This document shows, in pieces, positions 23,871-36,462 of a DNA stretch of 64,000 nt (the stretch's first letter is position 1; the number at the start of each line of letters is the position of its first letter). The DNA lies in assembly GCA_947179485.1 (NCBI GenBank), contig OX359246.1, positions 52,369,632 to 52,433,631 of the forward strand, given 5' to 3'. The notes beneath the pieces were generated by a model, which searched no databases, was not told where the DNA came from, and saw only the letters and a list, made by a program, of their open reading frames with translations. Source of the DNA: Allacma fusca. Its lineage: Eukaryota; Arthropoda; Collembola; Symphypleona; Sminthuridae. A program made the translations under genes and the position numbers.

Positions 23871-25933
23871 CAGTGATGGGTAACCAAAAATTTGGGTTTA
23901 CGTTAACTACTCAAAAGTTAATGACAGTATAAATTCGGTTTTCGTTAATGGATTTTTAAGAATTCGGTTATGGTTATAAACGGTTAGCAGTTGGATTCAA
24001 TAGCGTTAATCGGTTAATAACGGTTACTATTAACAATAATGAATAGGGTTGTGGAAATGTATTTTTCTAGATATTTTCCCAGTAACATACATATAGTTTC
24101 ATTAATTGTAAGCAAGTTTAATGGTTATATTTACTTAGCACTAGTATTGCTTTTAATAATTCCCGAAAAGTCTTCGTAACGTTTGTTTCCAGCAAACAAT
24201 AATATGACTTTATGTAAATAGTTTCAGAATAAATAAATTGTCGGTAACCAGTAAAAATGGTGTACACCCATTTTCAATCAAACGTAAAATGACAACTTAA
24301 TCAAAATGAAGTAATTGCTGTTTACAATTTGTGACTGAAATTCTATTTCAAATTAAACGCACGGAATTTGAAAAAAGTAAAATGAAACCTAATATAGAAA
24401 TATGAAGCATTGTTTACTTGTTTGAAAGTGAATGCTAACATATGTATCAAAAATATATTTAGAACATTTATCTTCTTCGCGAATGTCATAGTGACTTGCA
24501 TTTATCTTAAAAGGTGCTTCACATCCTTCGGCAGTGCATATGGAAGATTATTATATATTTTATCATTTCAACCGTCTTAACTACACTCCACCCACTGCAG
24601 TAGTGGTCGTACTAGTTCAGTTTGGTTCGTAAAATTCAGTTTAGTTAGTTATCGAAAATCAAAATTTCTGTTCAGTTAGCTTTTCTTCTGTTCAGTTCAG
24701 TTCAGTTCTCTCTATGAACTGAAACTGAACTGTATGTATATATATAGAGAGATTTTTGAAATAAGATGTATGTATACAGTTCTGTGTATCCCACTTTAAT
24801 CTGATTTTAAGTACGTTCAATCTAGTACTGTTCTAGCACTGCAAATTGCAATCGTATTTTACATAAATATTCCTTAAAAAGTAACCGCCAGAGATGAGAA
24901 GCGCGTCATACAGAAAGACAGAAACGGACTTTATTGTGCATGCATAACAATCAGTTTAAACGATTCAGTTGAGTTCAGTTTTACGCTGGAACCGGACTAT
25001 TTAGTTTAGTTTGTGCATCGTGCTGAACCAAAATTTGTATGAATCAAACTGATCTGAACTGGTCCGACCACTACACTGCAGTGACTACAAAAAACTCTCA
25101 GGTGACCGAAATATATTTTGATGCGTACAATTAGCTGAATATAGTAGTTATTTGTATTAACACGTTTGGATATTATACACATGATGAAATAAATGCAAAA
25201 TTCTAAAACAAATCAGTGTAAATTATTTACGATTTCGTGAAACGTTTTTTGGATTTACGTAATTTAAATCTAATTGAAAGAGATATTAGTAAATTGTAAG
25301 CGTGGCAAGGATTTTTATTAACGGATAATAACGTTATTGTGATTCGGTTTATGTTATTTGCTGTCCAGAGGTTTCGGTTTCCGTTAAGTTTTTGTTAATC
25401 AAGTGGAATATGTTAAACGTTATATCTCATTAACCGTTAGTAGGATTTTAATTTGAAATAGAATTTCAGTCACAAATTGTAAACAGCAATTACTTCATTT
25501 TGATTAAGTTGTCATTTTACGTTTGATTGAAAATGGGTGTACACCATTTTTACTGGTTACCGACAATTTATTTATTCTGAAACTATTTACATAAAGTCAT
25601 ATTATTGTTTGCTGGAAACAAACGTTACGAAGACTTTTCGGGAATTATTAAAAGCAATACTAGTGCTAAGTAAATATAACCATTAAACTTGCTTACAATT
25701 AATGAAACTATATGTATGTTACTGGGAAAATATCTAGAAAAATACATTTCCACAACCCTATTCATTATTGTTAATAGTAACCGTTATTAACCGATTAACG
25801 CTATTGAATCCAACTGCTAACCGTTTATAACCATAACCGAATTCTTAAAAATCCATTAACGAAAACCGAATTTATACTGTCATTAACTTTTGAGTAGTTA
25901 ACGTAAACCCAAATTTTTGGTTACCCATCACTG
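23871..25933. mobile_element. hAT-like element with 487-bp identical inverted arms
   Basis: Starts CAGTGATGGGTAACC and ends GGTTACCCATCACTG. The arms 23871-24357 and 25447-25933 have equal length, and I found no mismatch between them by eye. Subterminal parts are full of GGTTA/TAACC motifs. The 1,089-bp middle has no transposase and carries a nested element at 24601. Flanking octamers GATTCCAA and CTAGAAAG do not match. GTTAA-rich sequence at 25290-25440 looks like an older element end inside the right arm. Confidence 0.7.
24601..25073. mobile_element. Non-autonomous hAT element (TAGTGGTC family), nested
   Basis: Ends TAGTGGTCGTAC and GTCCGACCACTA, flanked by identical octamers CACTGCAG at 24593-24600 and 25074-25081, a hAT-type target-site duplication. 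The subterminal sequence repeats GTTCAGTT. It is inserted into the middle of the long inverted-repeat element, so it is younger. Relatives are at 28315, 53632, 58490 and 59237. Confidence 0.85.
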
Positions 25934-26909
25934 CTAGAAAGGTGGGGTGACTGTAGTATCCATGCCTAACGTTTTTTGGGAAGGACAATGCCCCCTGTCC
26001 GCCTTATTCTGGAGTGCCTGGTAGCGTGAGTGGATTAAACCAATTGTTCACTAATTTAAACTAATGAATTTGTTCTTAAGTGCAATGGGTTCCTGGGGTA
26101 TTTTTGTTTAGCTTAACATACATAATAGCTTCTATTGTTTGATTTTGTGCATAGATAAGTGAATTTAATGTTAACATTAATACAGCGTTTAGCTTAAAAT
26201 AGTCATTCAATTTCAGTTGTAATTTCTAATGCCATGATTAATATTGTAAGCTTGTTATGTCAGCAGGATGACTACCCAATAGTCATGAGGATCTGCAGAA
26301 AAGCCTTGAGCTGCGACCACATTCCCCGTAGGAACCGGTTTTGGTTTGGCGACACGGATCTATTGGATGCATAGAATTGCCAATTTTAATCAAGATTACT
26401 TGTATCAAACTTACAGACTTGATCTAGAAAAACTGAATAGAAACGTAAATATTTAAACGGAATGAAAAATTAATACACTGGCTTATTTGGATTACGGCCC
26501 TATTAATTAGGCTGCCAATATTACTATTATGGATGACAATGCAATTTGTATTTATAAATCAAATTCTAAAGCGTTTCCCAAGTAGATTTCAGCACAACTT
26601 TTAATAAAATTGCTGACATTTAAATTGAAATCAATTTGACTTGAATGAATTGACAAACTTCATTGATAAAGCGAAAAACACAACTCGTTCTGAACAACTG
26701 AATTTTCAAGAATAAATACACATATTTGCAGAAATCTCGAGTAGCATAGATTCACTAAAGAAGTCAATCAAATCATCAGAATTACATAACAAATATCATG
26801 TCACGCATGCATGGAGAAATGTACTTCTCAGCATCTCATATCTAAGGTCTCTGAACTAGAAGATTGCAGCGTTTCTATTTTCGACGCTCCATCAGGAAAG
26901 CTTTATAAC
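25934..26909. other. Non-coding segment between transposons
   Basis: Nothing with a recognisable protein motif on either strand. It may be internal Polinton sequence. Confidence 0.35.
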
Positions 26910-27813
26910 CAGTGATGCGCCCGTTACGTTACTTTTACCCGGCAATAACGGAATAACGCCGTTTTTTAACGTAACGGCCTGTATTTGGAGCAGGCAATAA
27001 CGTAACGGTAACGGAACTTGGGTGTGCTAATCATTTATCAGAATAATTATAACGCTTAAGCGTGTGTAAACAGAACACGATATTGTAACGTAACGTAACG
27101 CCATCAAATAAATATATGCACAATATTATTACATATATATATATTTGGCTTTACTTGGAGTAACTGTGCGTGCAAATAAACGGGGGAAATATTAACAACT
27201 TGAGTTGGTTGTGGACACCCTGATCATTTATGTACGTTATTGAAAACATGGCAAATTTCAATAGGAAGTTTTCGACCCTTTAGTTTGCTCAATCCATACG
27301 CTTTTGCTCACAAAAAAACGATGTGTGATCAGCTTACGAATTCAGTTTTGGTTCTAACGAAGTTTTTAGTAGATAAGAACTAACCATGGAGAATATAGCT
27401 GCCAGTAAAAGGAGAAAAATGAATTTAAAAAAGTACAAATGTTGAGATTACCGCACCGGGTAGTCGGGATGCGGATCACATTGCAGGTGAATAAAGAACT
27501 ACACAGAAACTGTAAATTGCCTTTTTGCTACATTTTCTGCATACCAGGTACGTCTGGCAACACTAGTTGTTTGACATTTTAGTTTATAACGAGCGGACAA
27601 TAATGGTAACGATAACGAAAAGTAACGGCTATTTTATATTTTTTAATGGTAACGAAAATTAACGCTGGAGTATTACCGTTGTCTTGTAGTAACGGAACGG
27701 TAACGCTGAATTTTTCATACGATATTTAGTAATGTAATGATAATTAACGACCATTTTAAAGCCTATCGTAATAGTGTAACGTAACGTAACGAAACTGTGG
27801 ATGCGCATCTCTG
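26910..27813. mobile_element. Non-autonomous hAT element (GTAACG-rich)
   Basis: Begins CAGTGATGCGC and ends GCGCATCTCTG, with identical octamers TTTATAAC at 26902-26909 and 27814-27821. Both ends are rich in GTAACGTAACG; no protein is encoded. The exact target-site duplication fixes both borders. Confidence 0.88.
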
Positions 27814-27904
27814 TTTATAACCAAGGACTAAGTCTCGAGTATTTTAGAAGAAACCCTATGTGGTGGTATGTCTGTGGTTCCGTCATAATTGTAATGCAGT
27901 GGCA

Positions 27905-28314
27905 ATGCAATTACAGTCGACTCTCTTTTTAACGACATCAATAAATCTCCCAAAAAGTGACGTTATAAGGGAACGCTGTTTTAGAGGCACATAAAATAAA
28001 TAACGGTTTAATTGCAAATTTTTCGTTTTTAGTTAAATTGGACTCATGTCTCGTTTCATTGCAGACATATAGCACATACTATATGTCCATACATAATGAG
28101 AATAAAAATAGTTAATATTAATTAATAAATAATCAAATTTTTCAAAGTTTGCCGAGCCACAAACACCGTCAACAACAATGTCGTTATGCAATACGATTTA
28201 ATTCAATGATTGCAGTTACAAAAAATCGAATGCCAAAATCAAAACAAGAAAAAATACTGAAAATATAGCAATACGGTCGTTGATTAAACTTGATGAACAT
28301 CCCAAACTGCAAGC
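27905..28314. mobile_element. Possible Tigger/pogo-like element end
   Basis: CAGTCGACTCTCTTTTTAAC at about 27912 resembles a Tigger/pogo terminal repeat, followed by TTATAAGGGAACGCTGTTTT. The opposite end was not located; a hAT element inserts at 28315. Weak call. Confidence 0.3.
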
Positions 28315-29166
28315 TAGTGGTCCCAATCTTTCAATTCAATTCAAAAATTTCGTTTTGATTCAATTCAACGTATGAATTGAATGGCATTTAATGATTCGAT
28401 TCAATTCACGATTCACAGGATTCAATTTGATTCAATTCTGCGTGATGAATTGAATCGAATGATGATTCAAATCATTCAGGACGTAAAAGGTTGTAACATA
28501 AACATTTTATTTAAGGATTTTATAATTACATAAAACAGCGGAAGAATATTGTATAAAATTGTCATTAAAGTGACCTTCCATATAAGGGATACCCTTTTTT
28601 TCCCGGGGGGATTTTTTGATATAAGGGATTGGGATTTACTGTCCCGATTCCCATTTACACAATGTATAACACTGCTTATACGGGATAATGTTTATAAGGG
28701 ACACATTTTGCAGGTCCCATGAGCATCCCTTAATAGCGAGAATTGATTGTAACATTCACAAATTCGAGTTACGTATCATGCTAATTAGCTGTCCAATTAT
28801 GACCTAAATTCTATCGTTAGTAAATGCTGGAATAATACTTAATGATAATTGATGTATTTAATGTATACAAATTATTATTTACGAAATAATTGATAAGTCG
28901 GTTTTCCAACAAAAATGACTCTCGGAAACACGTGAGAGTTTTTTAAATATGCGTTTCTAGCTGCATTTTTTAGCGGGATATGCAAACAACTTCGATGCAC
29001 GTGAATCATTTGAATCGCGATTGAAGGAATTTTCCGTGATTTCATGAAGTGAATTGAAGGAAATGATTCAATTCATGTTTTGAATTGAATCGAAAAATGA
29101 TGAATCAGAATTAAATTGAATCGAATTGAGTTTTTTTGATTCAGAATTGAAAGATCGGGACCACTA
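28315..29166. mobile_element. Non-autonomous hAT element (TAGTGGTC family)
   Basis: Ends TAGTGGTCCCAATC and GATCGGGACCACTA with identical flanking octamers CTGCAAGC (28307-28314, 29167-29174). The subterminal arms are repeats of ATTCAATTC and GAATTGAAT. No transposase. A smaller repeat is nested at 28568-28756. Confidence 0.88.
28568..28756. mobile_element. Small pogo-like MITE nested in the hAT element
   Basis: TATAAGGGATACCC at the left and the complement of TATTAAGGGATGC at the right are similar inverted ends, with AAGGGA boxes between. Borders are approximate and no clear TA duplication is established. Confidence 0.3.
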
Positions 29167-29174
29167 CTGCAAGC

Positions 29175-30235
29175 CATCAATAATGGTTCAGTGCTTTGGC
29201 CCTATGAAGAGTTTGGCCACCGGGGCGATGAAAGTTCAATATTGTTACCAAAAATCACAGAACAGACATTACAGGCCCGATTCATTTCAAACATTTTACC
29301 AGCATTCGGCCAATGTGGATTTTTTAGTGGGCATCGATGATAATTGTATTTGTGATAATGAATATGCATGAAACTAAAGTATGGAAACGCGAAAATTGCA
29401 GCAATGAAAAGCATTATTAGCAACATTAATCAATTCCAAATTGTAAAAAATAAAATTTTACACAAATGACTAAGGAGAGCTTAATATAAAAACTAATCAA
29501 AAATACCAGAGACGAAACAACATCCTGACATAATACGTACCTAAATTACATCGTAAAAGTAATATTGTAACTATGGACAAGGACGGCCTTCAAGCTTCCC
29601 GTCCACACAGGAATTCACTTTCATAACAGGGTTCCCATTCATATATAATTGGGAGTGATGTCATATCACATTCGCCCCAAACCATCTATAAACGGTGGTA
29701 ACATTATGGGGTAATACTTAACCACGGAGGAGAGGCTATATATCTAAATTAGATAAGAACAAGTAATTTAATGATGCTAGTTTTTCCTATTACTAATATT
29801 ATTGTGAAGCTTAATTAGATTTTAATTGTGTACTTTACGTTAAAGGTCTTTTTAACCCATTAGTACACGTTTGGAATTTAAACAATTTAATCAATTTATT
29901 GACTAAAACAAACCGCTCCTCCTGTTGTCGCCTCATTTATTTGAGCAAACCAACATTACCAATAGGAAATCGTTAACGGGGATGAAGACATACACATCGA
30001 AGAGTAAGATGCCAAAGCATGGGCACAGAAGGACCTGAAACGCACGGTGTTATTGCATGAACGGTAGACAATTTTTAATTTAATTGCATCTAAACGTGCG
30101 ACTAGGCGTCCACGTGTGTTCCAAGAAAAGCTGCAGGACATTGCGATTCCAGTTCCTTCAATATTCAGTACATACACTGGGGTGCTTTGATGTTGGAACA
30201 ACGTAAACTCTGAGACTCAGGGTCTAAATAAACTT
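29175..30235. other. Non-coding segment before the LINE 3' end
   Basis: A few short open frames, none with a recognised motif. Possibly Polinton interior. Nothing else seen. Confidence 0.35.
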
Positions 30236-30410
30236 AATTTGATTTGATTTGATTTTGATTTATTTAGATTTAATTGTCAAGTTATACATCGAATTAAATC
30301 AATGATTTCCAATAACGGGCAATATTTAAAACTAGGGATAAATTACAAAATTTAAAAAAAACTATAAATAAGACATGGTCAATAATATATATGTGTATAT
30401 TTTTTTTACA

Positions 30411-32191
30411 TCAATTTGTGAAATTTAAGGAATCCCGTTTGAGCATGATCCATTTTGTCAATTCGCTATAAAAATGTACATTATCTAGGTCACGAAGGGA
30501 AGGCGGTAGCTTATTCCACATATGAACAAGTCGATACTTAATTGATCTTTCGAAAGTTACAGATTTGTGCTTTATAGATTTGAGTGTATTTCTATGGCGT
30601 ACATTTAAAACATTTAGTTCGTATGTAGATACCTCATTAAATATTTCGCATCGGTTTTTATATAATAAATGGCGTCTAGTCTGTACCATAGCAATATATA
30701 GACGCCTTTCTTGTATTGATAAAATATTGAATTTTTCAAGCAGAAAGTTTTGCATGTCATTTGAAACAAACATTGACTCTCTGTGACTACTAAGTCTTCT
30801 GACACCTCTCTTTCTACAGTTAATTTTATACAAACCAGAATACAAGAGTTTGTTTATCTTATTTTGAAGATATTTTACATCATCTGAGCTAACACAGCAC
30901 CAGGACATGATACAATAATTTATATTCGAGAATAGATGTGCATGTATTAACAAATTGAACATTTCAAAATTTATATATGGATATAACTTATTCAAAAGAT
31001 AAATAGACGAGGATAACTTTTTTCGTATATGAGCATAATGTTCTTTGAATGTTAGATTGCAGTCTAAGTGTATGCCTAAATATTTGAAAGTATATACACG
31101 TTCTATAGTATTGTTACGACAATTCATATATAAATTTTGAGGTACAGTTTTGTCATTTGTCTTATTCAATACCATAAATTTTGTTTTTTCATAGTTAATT
31201 ATTAAGCCATTATCATTGCACCAGGTGTCAATGTCTGCGAGCGTACTTTCAGCTTTCCTTACTGCAGACTCAATGTCCTTATCGTTGACGTAAATAACAA
31301 TATCATCGGCAAACAATAGACAAGTACCTAAAGAAGCTATAATGGGTAAATGGCAAAGATCATTTATATATAATATAAATAATAAAGGCCCCAGAATGGT
31401 ACCCTGAGGTACGCCACAATAGATTTTGTCACCTATCTTTATACTATAAGATCTTTGGTATAAATAACTACATAGCAATCGCACAATATCTTCATGCAAT
31501 TTAAAAGTTAATAACAGTTTTTTAACAAAGGAACATGTTGAACCGTGTCAAAAGCTTTTTTAAAATCAATGAATACAGCCACTACATGGCCTTTGGTAAC
31601 ATCTATCTTATTAAATATTTCTTGCGTAAGTATTTGCACTGCTGTATCACATGAACGACCTCTTCTAAAACCGTGTTGATTATCTGCAAGATTATTTGAT
31701 ACTGCAGATAGAATATGGCGTTGCAGTACTTTCTCAAAACGTTTACACATAAACGGCAGATTACTGATTGGTCGATAATTTTTTCCGTCGGTTTTACTAC
31801 CGGTCTTTTTGTAAAGAGGAGTCACTAGCGCATGTTTAAATTCAGCAGGAAAGTGTCCTTCTTTCAGAAGTTTTGTGAATATGAATGCAACTGGTGCAGC
31901 AAGAGATGACAAGCACATACAGAAGATAAACGAGGATATCACGGATTGAGAGGCATTTGTTCTTCTCTTCACATATTTTGCAGCTGAAATTATTTCCTTG
32001 GGTGTGAATTCAATAGGAGAGTTAGAACGAGGGATGGAATTTGATAGAGTGTTTATATCAAATGAGGTATCAGTGGCTTCAATAACAAAGTTTTCGTTTA
32101 ATGTTTTGCAAATGTCATCAAAATTCCCTACAATTTCACCATTAGAAACTATCTTGTTTATTTCCATGGGTTTAGGTTTACCTCCTGACAA
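30411..32191 (-). pseudogene. LINE reverse transcriptase region
   Basis: Contains VTPLYKKTGSKTDGKNYRPI, QHGFRRGRSCDTAVQ, VVAVFIDFKKAFDTVQH, GVPQGTILGPLLFILYINDL, the catalytic LLFADDIVIYV and a thumb with FKYLGIHLD. The frame changes once near 31505. The C-terminus has KYRLVHMWNKLPPSLRDL, common in this LINE group. Confidence 0.9.
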
Positions 32192-32317
32192 GTCTTTAAA
32201 ATTATTCCATAATGATTTGGAACTGTTAGATTTCTCACATTTAGCTTTATGACATAGAACTTTTGAACTTTTTATGGAGCGTGTAACTTCATTACGAAGA
32301 GATTTGTAGGAACTCCA

Positions 32318-33669
32318 TTACGCACTAAGCTGTGTTTGGGATTCGTGTAATACAAGTTCATTGCATCCTTCAGATTTGAGAGATTGCAAGAAGGAGCGTG
32401 ACTTATGGAACTTCTTTAAACATTTATTTCGATTATAAATCAACTGCCGAATATTATCATCCAGCCATGGACATGGTTTTCCTTTGACACGTATATTTCG
32501 TAAAGGTGCGTGCTTATCAACTACAGCCATTACTTAAGTTTCAAATTGGGACCATACAAATTCATTTGTTGCATGAAGATCGTTGGTTAGGTCAGCTCTT
32601 ATTAGCTCTGCATTTAAGTTTTCCCAGACAACATTCTTGAAACTTCTTATGGAAGCAACATTTGGTCTATATTTTAGTTTTGGACTTTTTACTACTATGT
32701 ATATCATATCATGGTCAGAACTAAATGGAAGCGTTCCGTACAAGGAGAGTTTTTCTGGCACAGAGGAGTAAAAATGGTCAATAAGAGTTGCACTGAAATC
32801 GCCCTTATTCTTGCATTTTGCTATTCTTGTTGGGTTATTTATTATTTGTGTTAGTCCGAACTGCTTGGTTACCAATTGTAGCATATATGCTTCAGTCTTT
32901 GAGTGGGCTAGATCAATGTTAAAGTCACCGGCAACAAAAAGGTCAAAATTATCTGCTCGAATATTTGTTAATAACTCATCAAAGCAATCAACAAAGGCTG
33001 GTGAATATACGGAAGGGGGCTTATATACACATACCAAAATAAATGGTTTAAGGTACGGTGGCCAGATTTGTATACATGTCACTTCAACCTCAGTTGGGAA
33101 TTTGACATTGTAATTTAGTTCTAAATATTTCATAGCAACAGATATGTATAAGCCGAACCACCTAATCTGTTTTTTCGATCATGTCGTATAAGGTTGTAGC
33201 CTGGAATATTATAATAGCCGTCAGGTACATCCTCAGTCCATTTAGTCTCTGTACACATTAAGGCATCTATCTTATAGAGATCAGATAACATCCGAAGTTT
33301 ACTTAACTTTACTAAATTCAGGCTATTTGCATTTATATGTACTAGCTTCAATCCTTTAGTTGTTTTCAGCTGTACATCTGCAGTAAATGATGCGTTTATA
33401 GTAGGTATCTCGTTATTGTCACAAGTAAGATTAGCCAGTGGATTTTCAATTGTTGCAAGTACCACAGGGCTGCCTTGATCTTCACAAATAACACATTTCC
33501 ATGATTTAGACTTCACTAATTTATGAAAGTTATAGATAGAAGGGCGCGGAGTTAGGCAAATACTATGGAATAGAAGCAAGCAGTCACAATGAATGGCCAG
33601 TTGGAATTTTTTTACAACTTTATGGCATATTGCACAATTAGGGTGCTTCTCCATATTTGCATACGACAC
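32318..33669 (-). pseudogene. LINE endonuclease region
   Basis: Starts with a PHD/zinc motif (CAICHKVV, HCDCLLLFHSICL, WKCVICED), then the endonuclease fold: LVHINANSLNLVKLSKL, DALMCTETKW, a GYNLIRHDR block, VCVYKPPSVYSP and the catalytic GDFNIDLAHS, followed by the linker KGKPCPWLDDNIRQLIYNRN. Frames change near 33132 and 32532. The enzyme would nick target DNA to prime reverse transcription. Confidence 0.85.
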
Positions 33670-34050
33670 AAATAGTAACTAGCAAAGTGTGATATAGCAC
33701 TGAACACAGGTAAATGGACTTGGATATTGTAGACTGAATTAAGCAAAGCACTGGCTAATAAGATAAGGAAACGAAAGGAGAGGAAAGGTAACCATATTCT
33801 GGACAAGTGGCAGCACAACCTACCTGGAGCTTGTCCAGAAATGGAATTAGAGTTGTGAACTTATCTATAAAGTTTTTTCTTGCTTTTATTCAGTTTTATA
33901 TGCCGATAATAGACATGCGATCAATTTTGGGGAATTGTTTTATATGAAAAACGAGACAAAACAAAAAATGCCAAATTATTGCTGTGCATTCGTGTTGGAA
34001 AAAAATTAAAAACCGGGTTTAAACTGGGTGAAACTTCACAGCTCGGTTGA

Positions 34051-34168
34051 CTAATAAGCCGTAGGCCACCCTCTTGCCACCAGGACAGCTTTTATGCGCC
34101 GTGGGACGGAGCTGACGAGGTTCCGGGTAAATTCGGGAGAAATGTTGTCCCATATCTCCTTAATTCGG
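34051..34168 (-). pseudogene. Tc1/mariner transposase C-terminal scrap
   Basis: About 39 minus-strand codons read RIKEIWDNISPEFTRNLVSS then VPRRIKAVLVARGWPTAY and a stop, matching the end of Tc1-like transposases (typically PEFCxxLVxSMPRRI). The catalytic DDE core is absent. The 3' flank (TTTAAACTGGGTGAAAC) may be its terminal region. Confidence 0.7.
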
Positions 34169-34199
34169 AAACTGAGGTTTCTACTTATATGTTCGAAAC

Positions 34200-34893
34200 C
34201 TGGAGAAGAAGCATTGAATCATCCCTATCGCCGCCGAGAACGTAGCACAGATTTGATGGATTCAGAAATTGACGAGGGGAGAAGAATCATACCTACTCCT
34301 GTTGTCCGGAGGAGGATAAGAAATGACCGCCTCCGGACCCTGCCAATACATACATACATACTCCTGTTGTCGGTTCATCATCATCACCAGGAGATTTTCG
34401 CTACACGGATTCTGGCTCTATGGATTTACCCGTCTCCAATACTAGAGAGGAGTCAAACATTTTGGGCTCATCTACTCATCAACAAGTCCTTGATGATGGT
34501 GATGGTTTTGATGTAGAACGAAAACGTCCGTATGATGCTGCTGCCGCTGCGGATATTGTTGGTGATTCATCTGCTCCTGCACCTAAATCTTTTATCGACC
34601 CTGTGGCACCTGTTGTAGATGCTGTAGCTAGTGCTTCTAACCAGAAGATTGTGTTCTTGCTATTATCGTACTTAGCCGTATGAGGGAGATGAGCTAACAT
34701 TTGTCTACATCAAGCGGATGGGGAAAACAGTCAACATGAACATTAGTAGAAATCCATGGCTGATTCAAAGGTTATCTTATTATTACAGTCTTAAAGGCGA
34801 TAATATGCAGGCAATGGGACAGACTCTTGAAAACTGGTATAACATGTACGCCAATGTTGCAAGTGAAATCGATGAATCAGAACTTGATATTTG
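34200..34893 (+). pseudogene. Unrecognised coding remnant, Polinton-associated region
   Basis: I do not recognise this gene. The clearest part is 34420-34680: an acidic, Ser/Ala/Pro-rich segment including ERKRPYDAAAAADIV and PKSFIDPVAPVVDAVASA, followed after a frameshift at about 34680 by YIKRMGKTVNMNISRNPWLI and a stop at 34891. An Arg-rich stretch (34224-34330) precedes it in another frame. It looks like an old nuclear or virion-type protein with a disordered N-terminus. Position suggests it is an accessory Polinton gene. Confidence 0.4.
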
Positions 34894-35408
34894 ATTTTTC
34901 TTCCAAATGTGTTTGTTTTGATCAATTTCCTTGAATATATCATTCCATCCAGAATATATATTATATATTATTTGAATAAAAATTGACCGAAAAGTTGTTG
35001 AATTACATTAAAGAAGAAATAATTATATAGTGTATATGAACAATTATTCCAACTGATGGCTTCCCAATAATGATTCTCATCACTTGCATATGAAATTCAT
35101 CGATAGTACGTAATATCATATAAATAATCTGGGGGTAAGATTCTTAGCATAATACGGAAGGATTAGGGGTAAGGTGGCGGAAAGGAAAAGAGCTTGGCTG
35201 GACCCTTTTCCTCCTACCCTCTCCTCCTTCCCTTTATCCAGCCAAGCTCCTGGAGGGGGGTGCGATGCAACGCCGCCGCAGAAATGACTCGAATTGTTCT
35301 AACTTGATACTACAGTACTTCAATAATCATTCCTTATTCAAATTATTTCTACAGCAAGCTGAACATAGTAAGGAAGCTAGAGGGAAAAGTTGATCAAAAA
35401 TAGTAATC

Positions 35409-35872
35409 ATGTCACGAATTTTATTCGGATATTACAAAGCTCGTGCATTTTACCAAAATGGTCAGCACATACAATTTAGTTCTGACTTTTACGGAGTCAA
35501 TCCGAAATTGTGGAAAGATTTGGACAATACAAGACATGTGTACCAGTATCGAAAACGTTTCTGTGAAGAAGCTGCTATGTAGGAGCAGGAAAAGTGTTTT
35601 GGGGAAATATCAGAATAATTACAAAGTGTTGTGGAAACTCCTGGAATTGCCGGTATTCTACTCTTAAATCAAGATAACGATCCAGATCTCAAATTGTTCC
35701 ACTCACTATGTCCCCACGGAAAACTCTTTCACGGGTCAGTGTTATCACGTGCCATGAAAAGAAATGGAAAAATACACCTTCCGTTCAAATCTGATCATGA
35801 ATTGTTAGTCTGGATGGAAAGGACAATCAATTGGCTTTCCTCAAACTGGATTTACTTTTCCTCGTACCTACG
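35409..35872 (+). pseudogene. Unrecognised exon, upstream of the BEL/Pao insertion
   Basis: From ATG at 35409 (MSRILFGYYKARAFYQNGQH) the reading is protein-like, with an in-frame TAG at about 35580 and a frame change near 35620, after which 35631-35872 is open (SLCPHGKLFHGSVLSRAMKR, SDHELLVWMERTINWL). It ends at a consensus donor, TACCTAC then GTAAGT. Its likely next exon starts right after the BEL/Pao element at 42688. No known domain is visible. Confidence 0.45.
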
Positions 35873-35961
35873 TAAGTATAGTAATTTCTAAATAGCTGTA
35901 ATATAACATGATATTGATCATTTCGATGATATTTGTTATGTAAGTTAATGCCTATGCCTGA

Positions 35962-36376
35962 TGTCACATTTTTACCTTTTTAGCCTTATCGGCTCCTCTT
36001 GACTATGCAAAGGAGCCTCAATTGTACTCATAAGCATTTGACCACTTTACCAACTCGTTGTAATGTCAAGACTATTTTTAGTTAACATATTCCAGATTAT
36101 TTTCCCTCTAGCTTTATGTACTAATTCCCTTTGTGACTAAGAGAATATAGGATAAGAAAAATGCCAACTCCTAGCAGACCTGTAATCATAAAAACACTCT
36201 TCTCTCAGGCTCTAACACGAGAACTTGTCTCCAGCTCCTTTCGTTGTAAATAAATATTACATTTTTATTTTGGCAAGGAATTGCCTCAGTTTACCCTTGC
36301 TTTCTTTGATACTTCTCACTTCACGAATCGTGCATATAGGGCTCATACATCGACAGCCATAACACCGGCAGAAACA
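35962..36376 (+). repeat. BEL/Pao 5' LTR
   Basis: Matches the 3' LTR with about a dozen differences in 415 bp. It begins TGTCACATTTTTACC and lacks about ten bases (TGACGCGCAA) present at the start of the 3' LTR. It ends GGCAGAAACA. Confidence 0.9.
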
Positions 36377-36462
36377 TTGGTCCTTCGAACTTAAGTGGTA
36401 TGAACTAGTGCCCTTTTTAGTAAGTTGTGTGTTTTTAAGTGTCAATAAAGTAAATTGTGATC

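Larger units (their letters stand above)
30236..33840 (-). mobile_element. LINE retrotransposon (CR1/Jockey-like), nearly full length, decayed
   Basis: Minus-strand non-LTR retrotransposon with a PHD-like cysteine motif, AP-type endonuclease and reverse transcriptase in order. Its 3' end carries a short ATCAA-type microsatellite (TTTGA repeats at 30236-30258 on +). The 5' border is approximate. No RNase H domain was seen. Several frame changes show that it is inactive. Confidence 0.85.

Noticed and set aside
27440-27500. tRNA-like words (GGTAGTCGGGATGCGGATCACATT)
   Set aside because: No cloverleaf with TTC loop and acceptor stem can be drawn, and it lies inside a hAT element.
35160-35290. 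GC-rich inverted repeat with AGCTTGGCTGGA and TCCAGCCAAGCT as possible RNA gene or terminator
   Set aside because: The stem resembles a decayed repeat end; no conserved RNA signature could be recognised.
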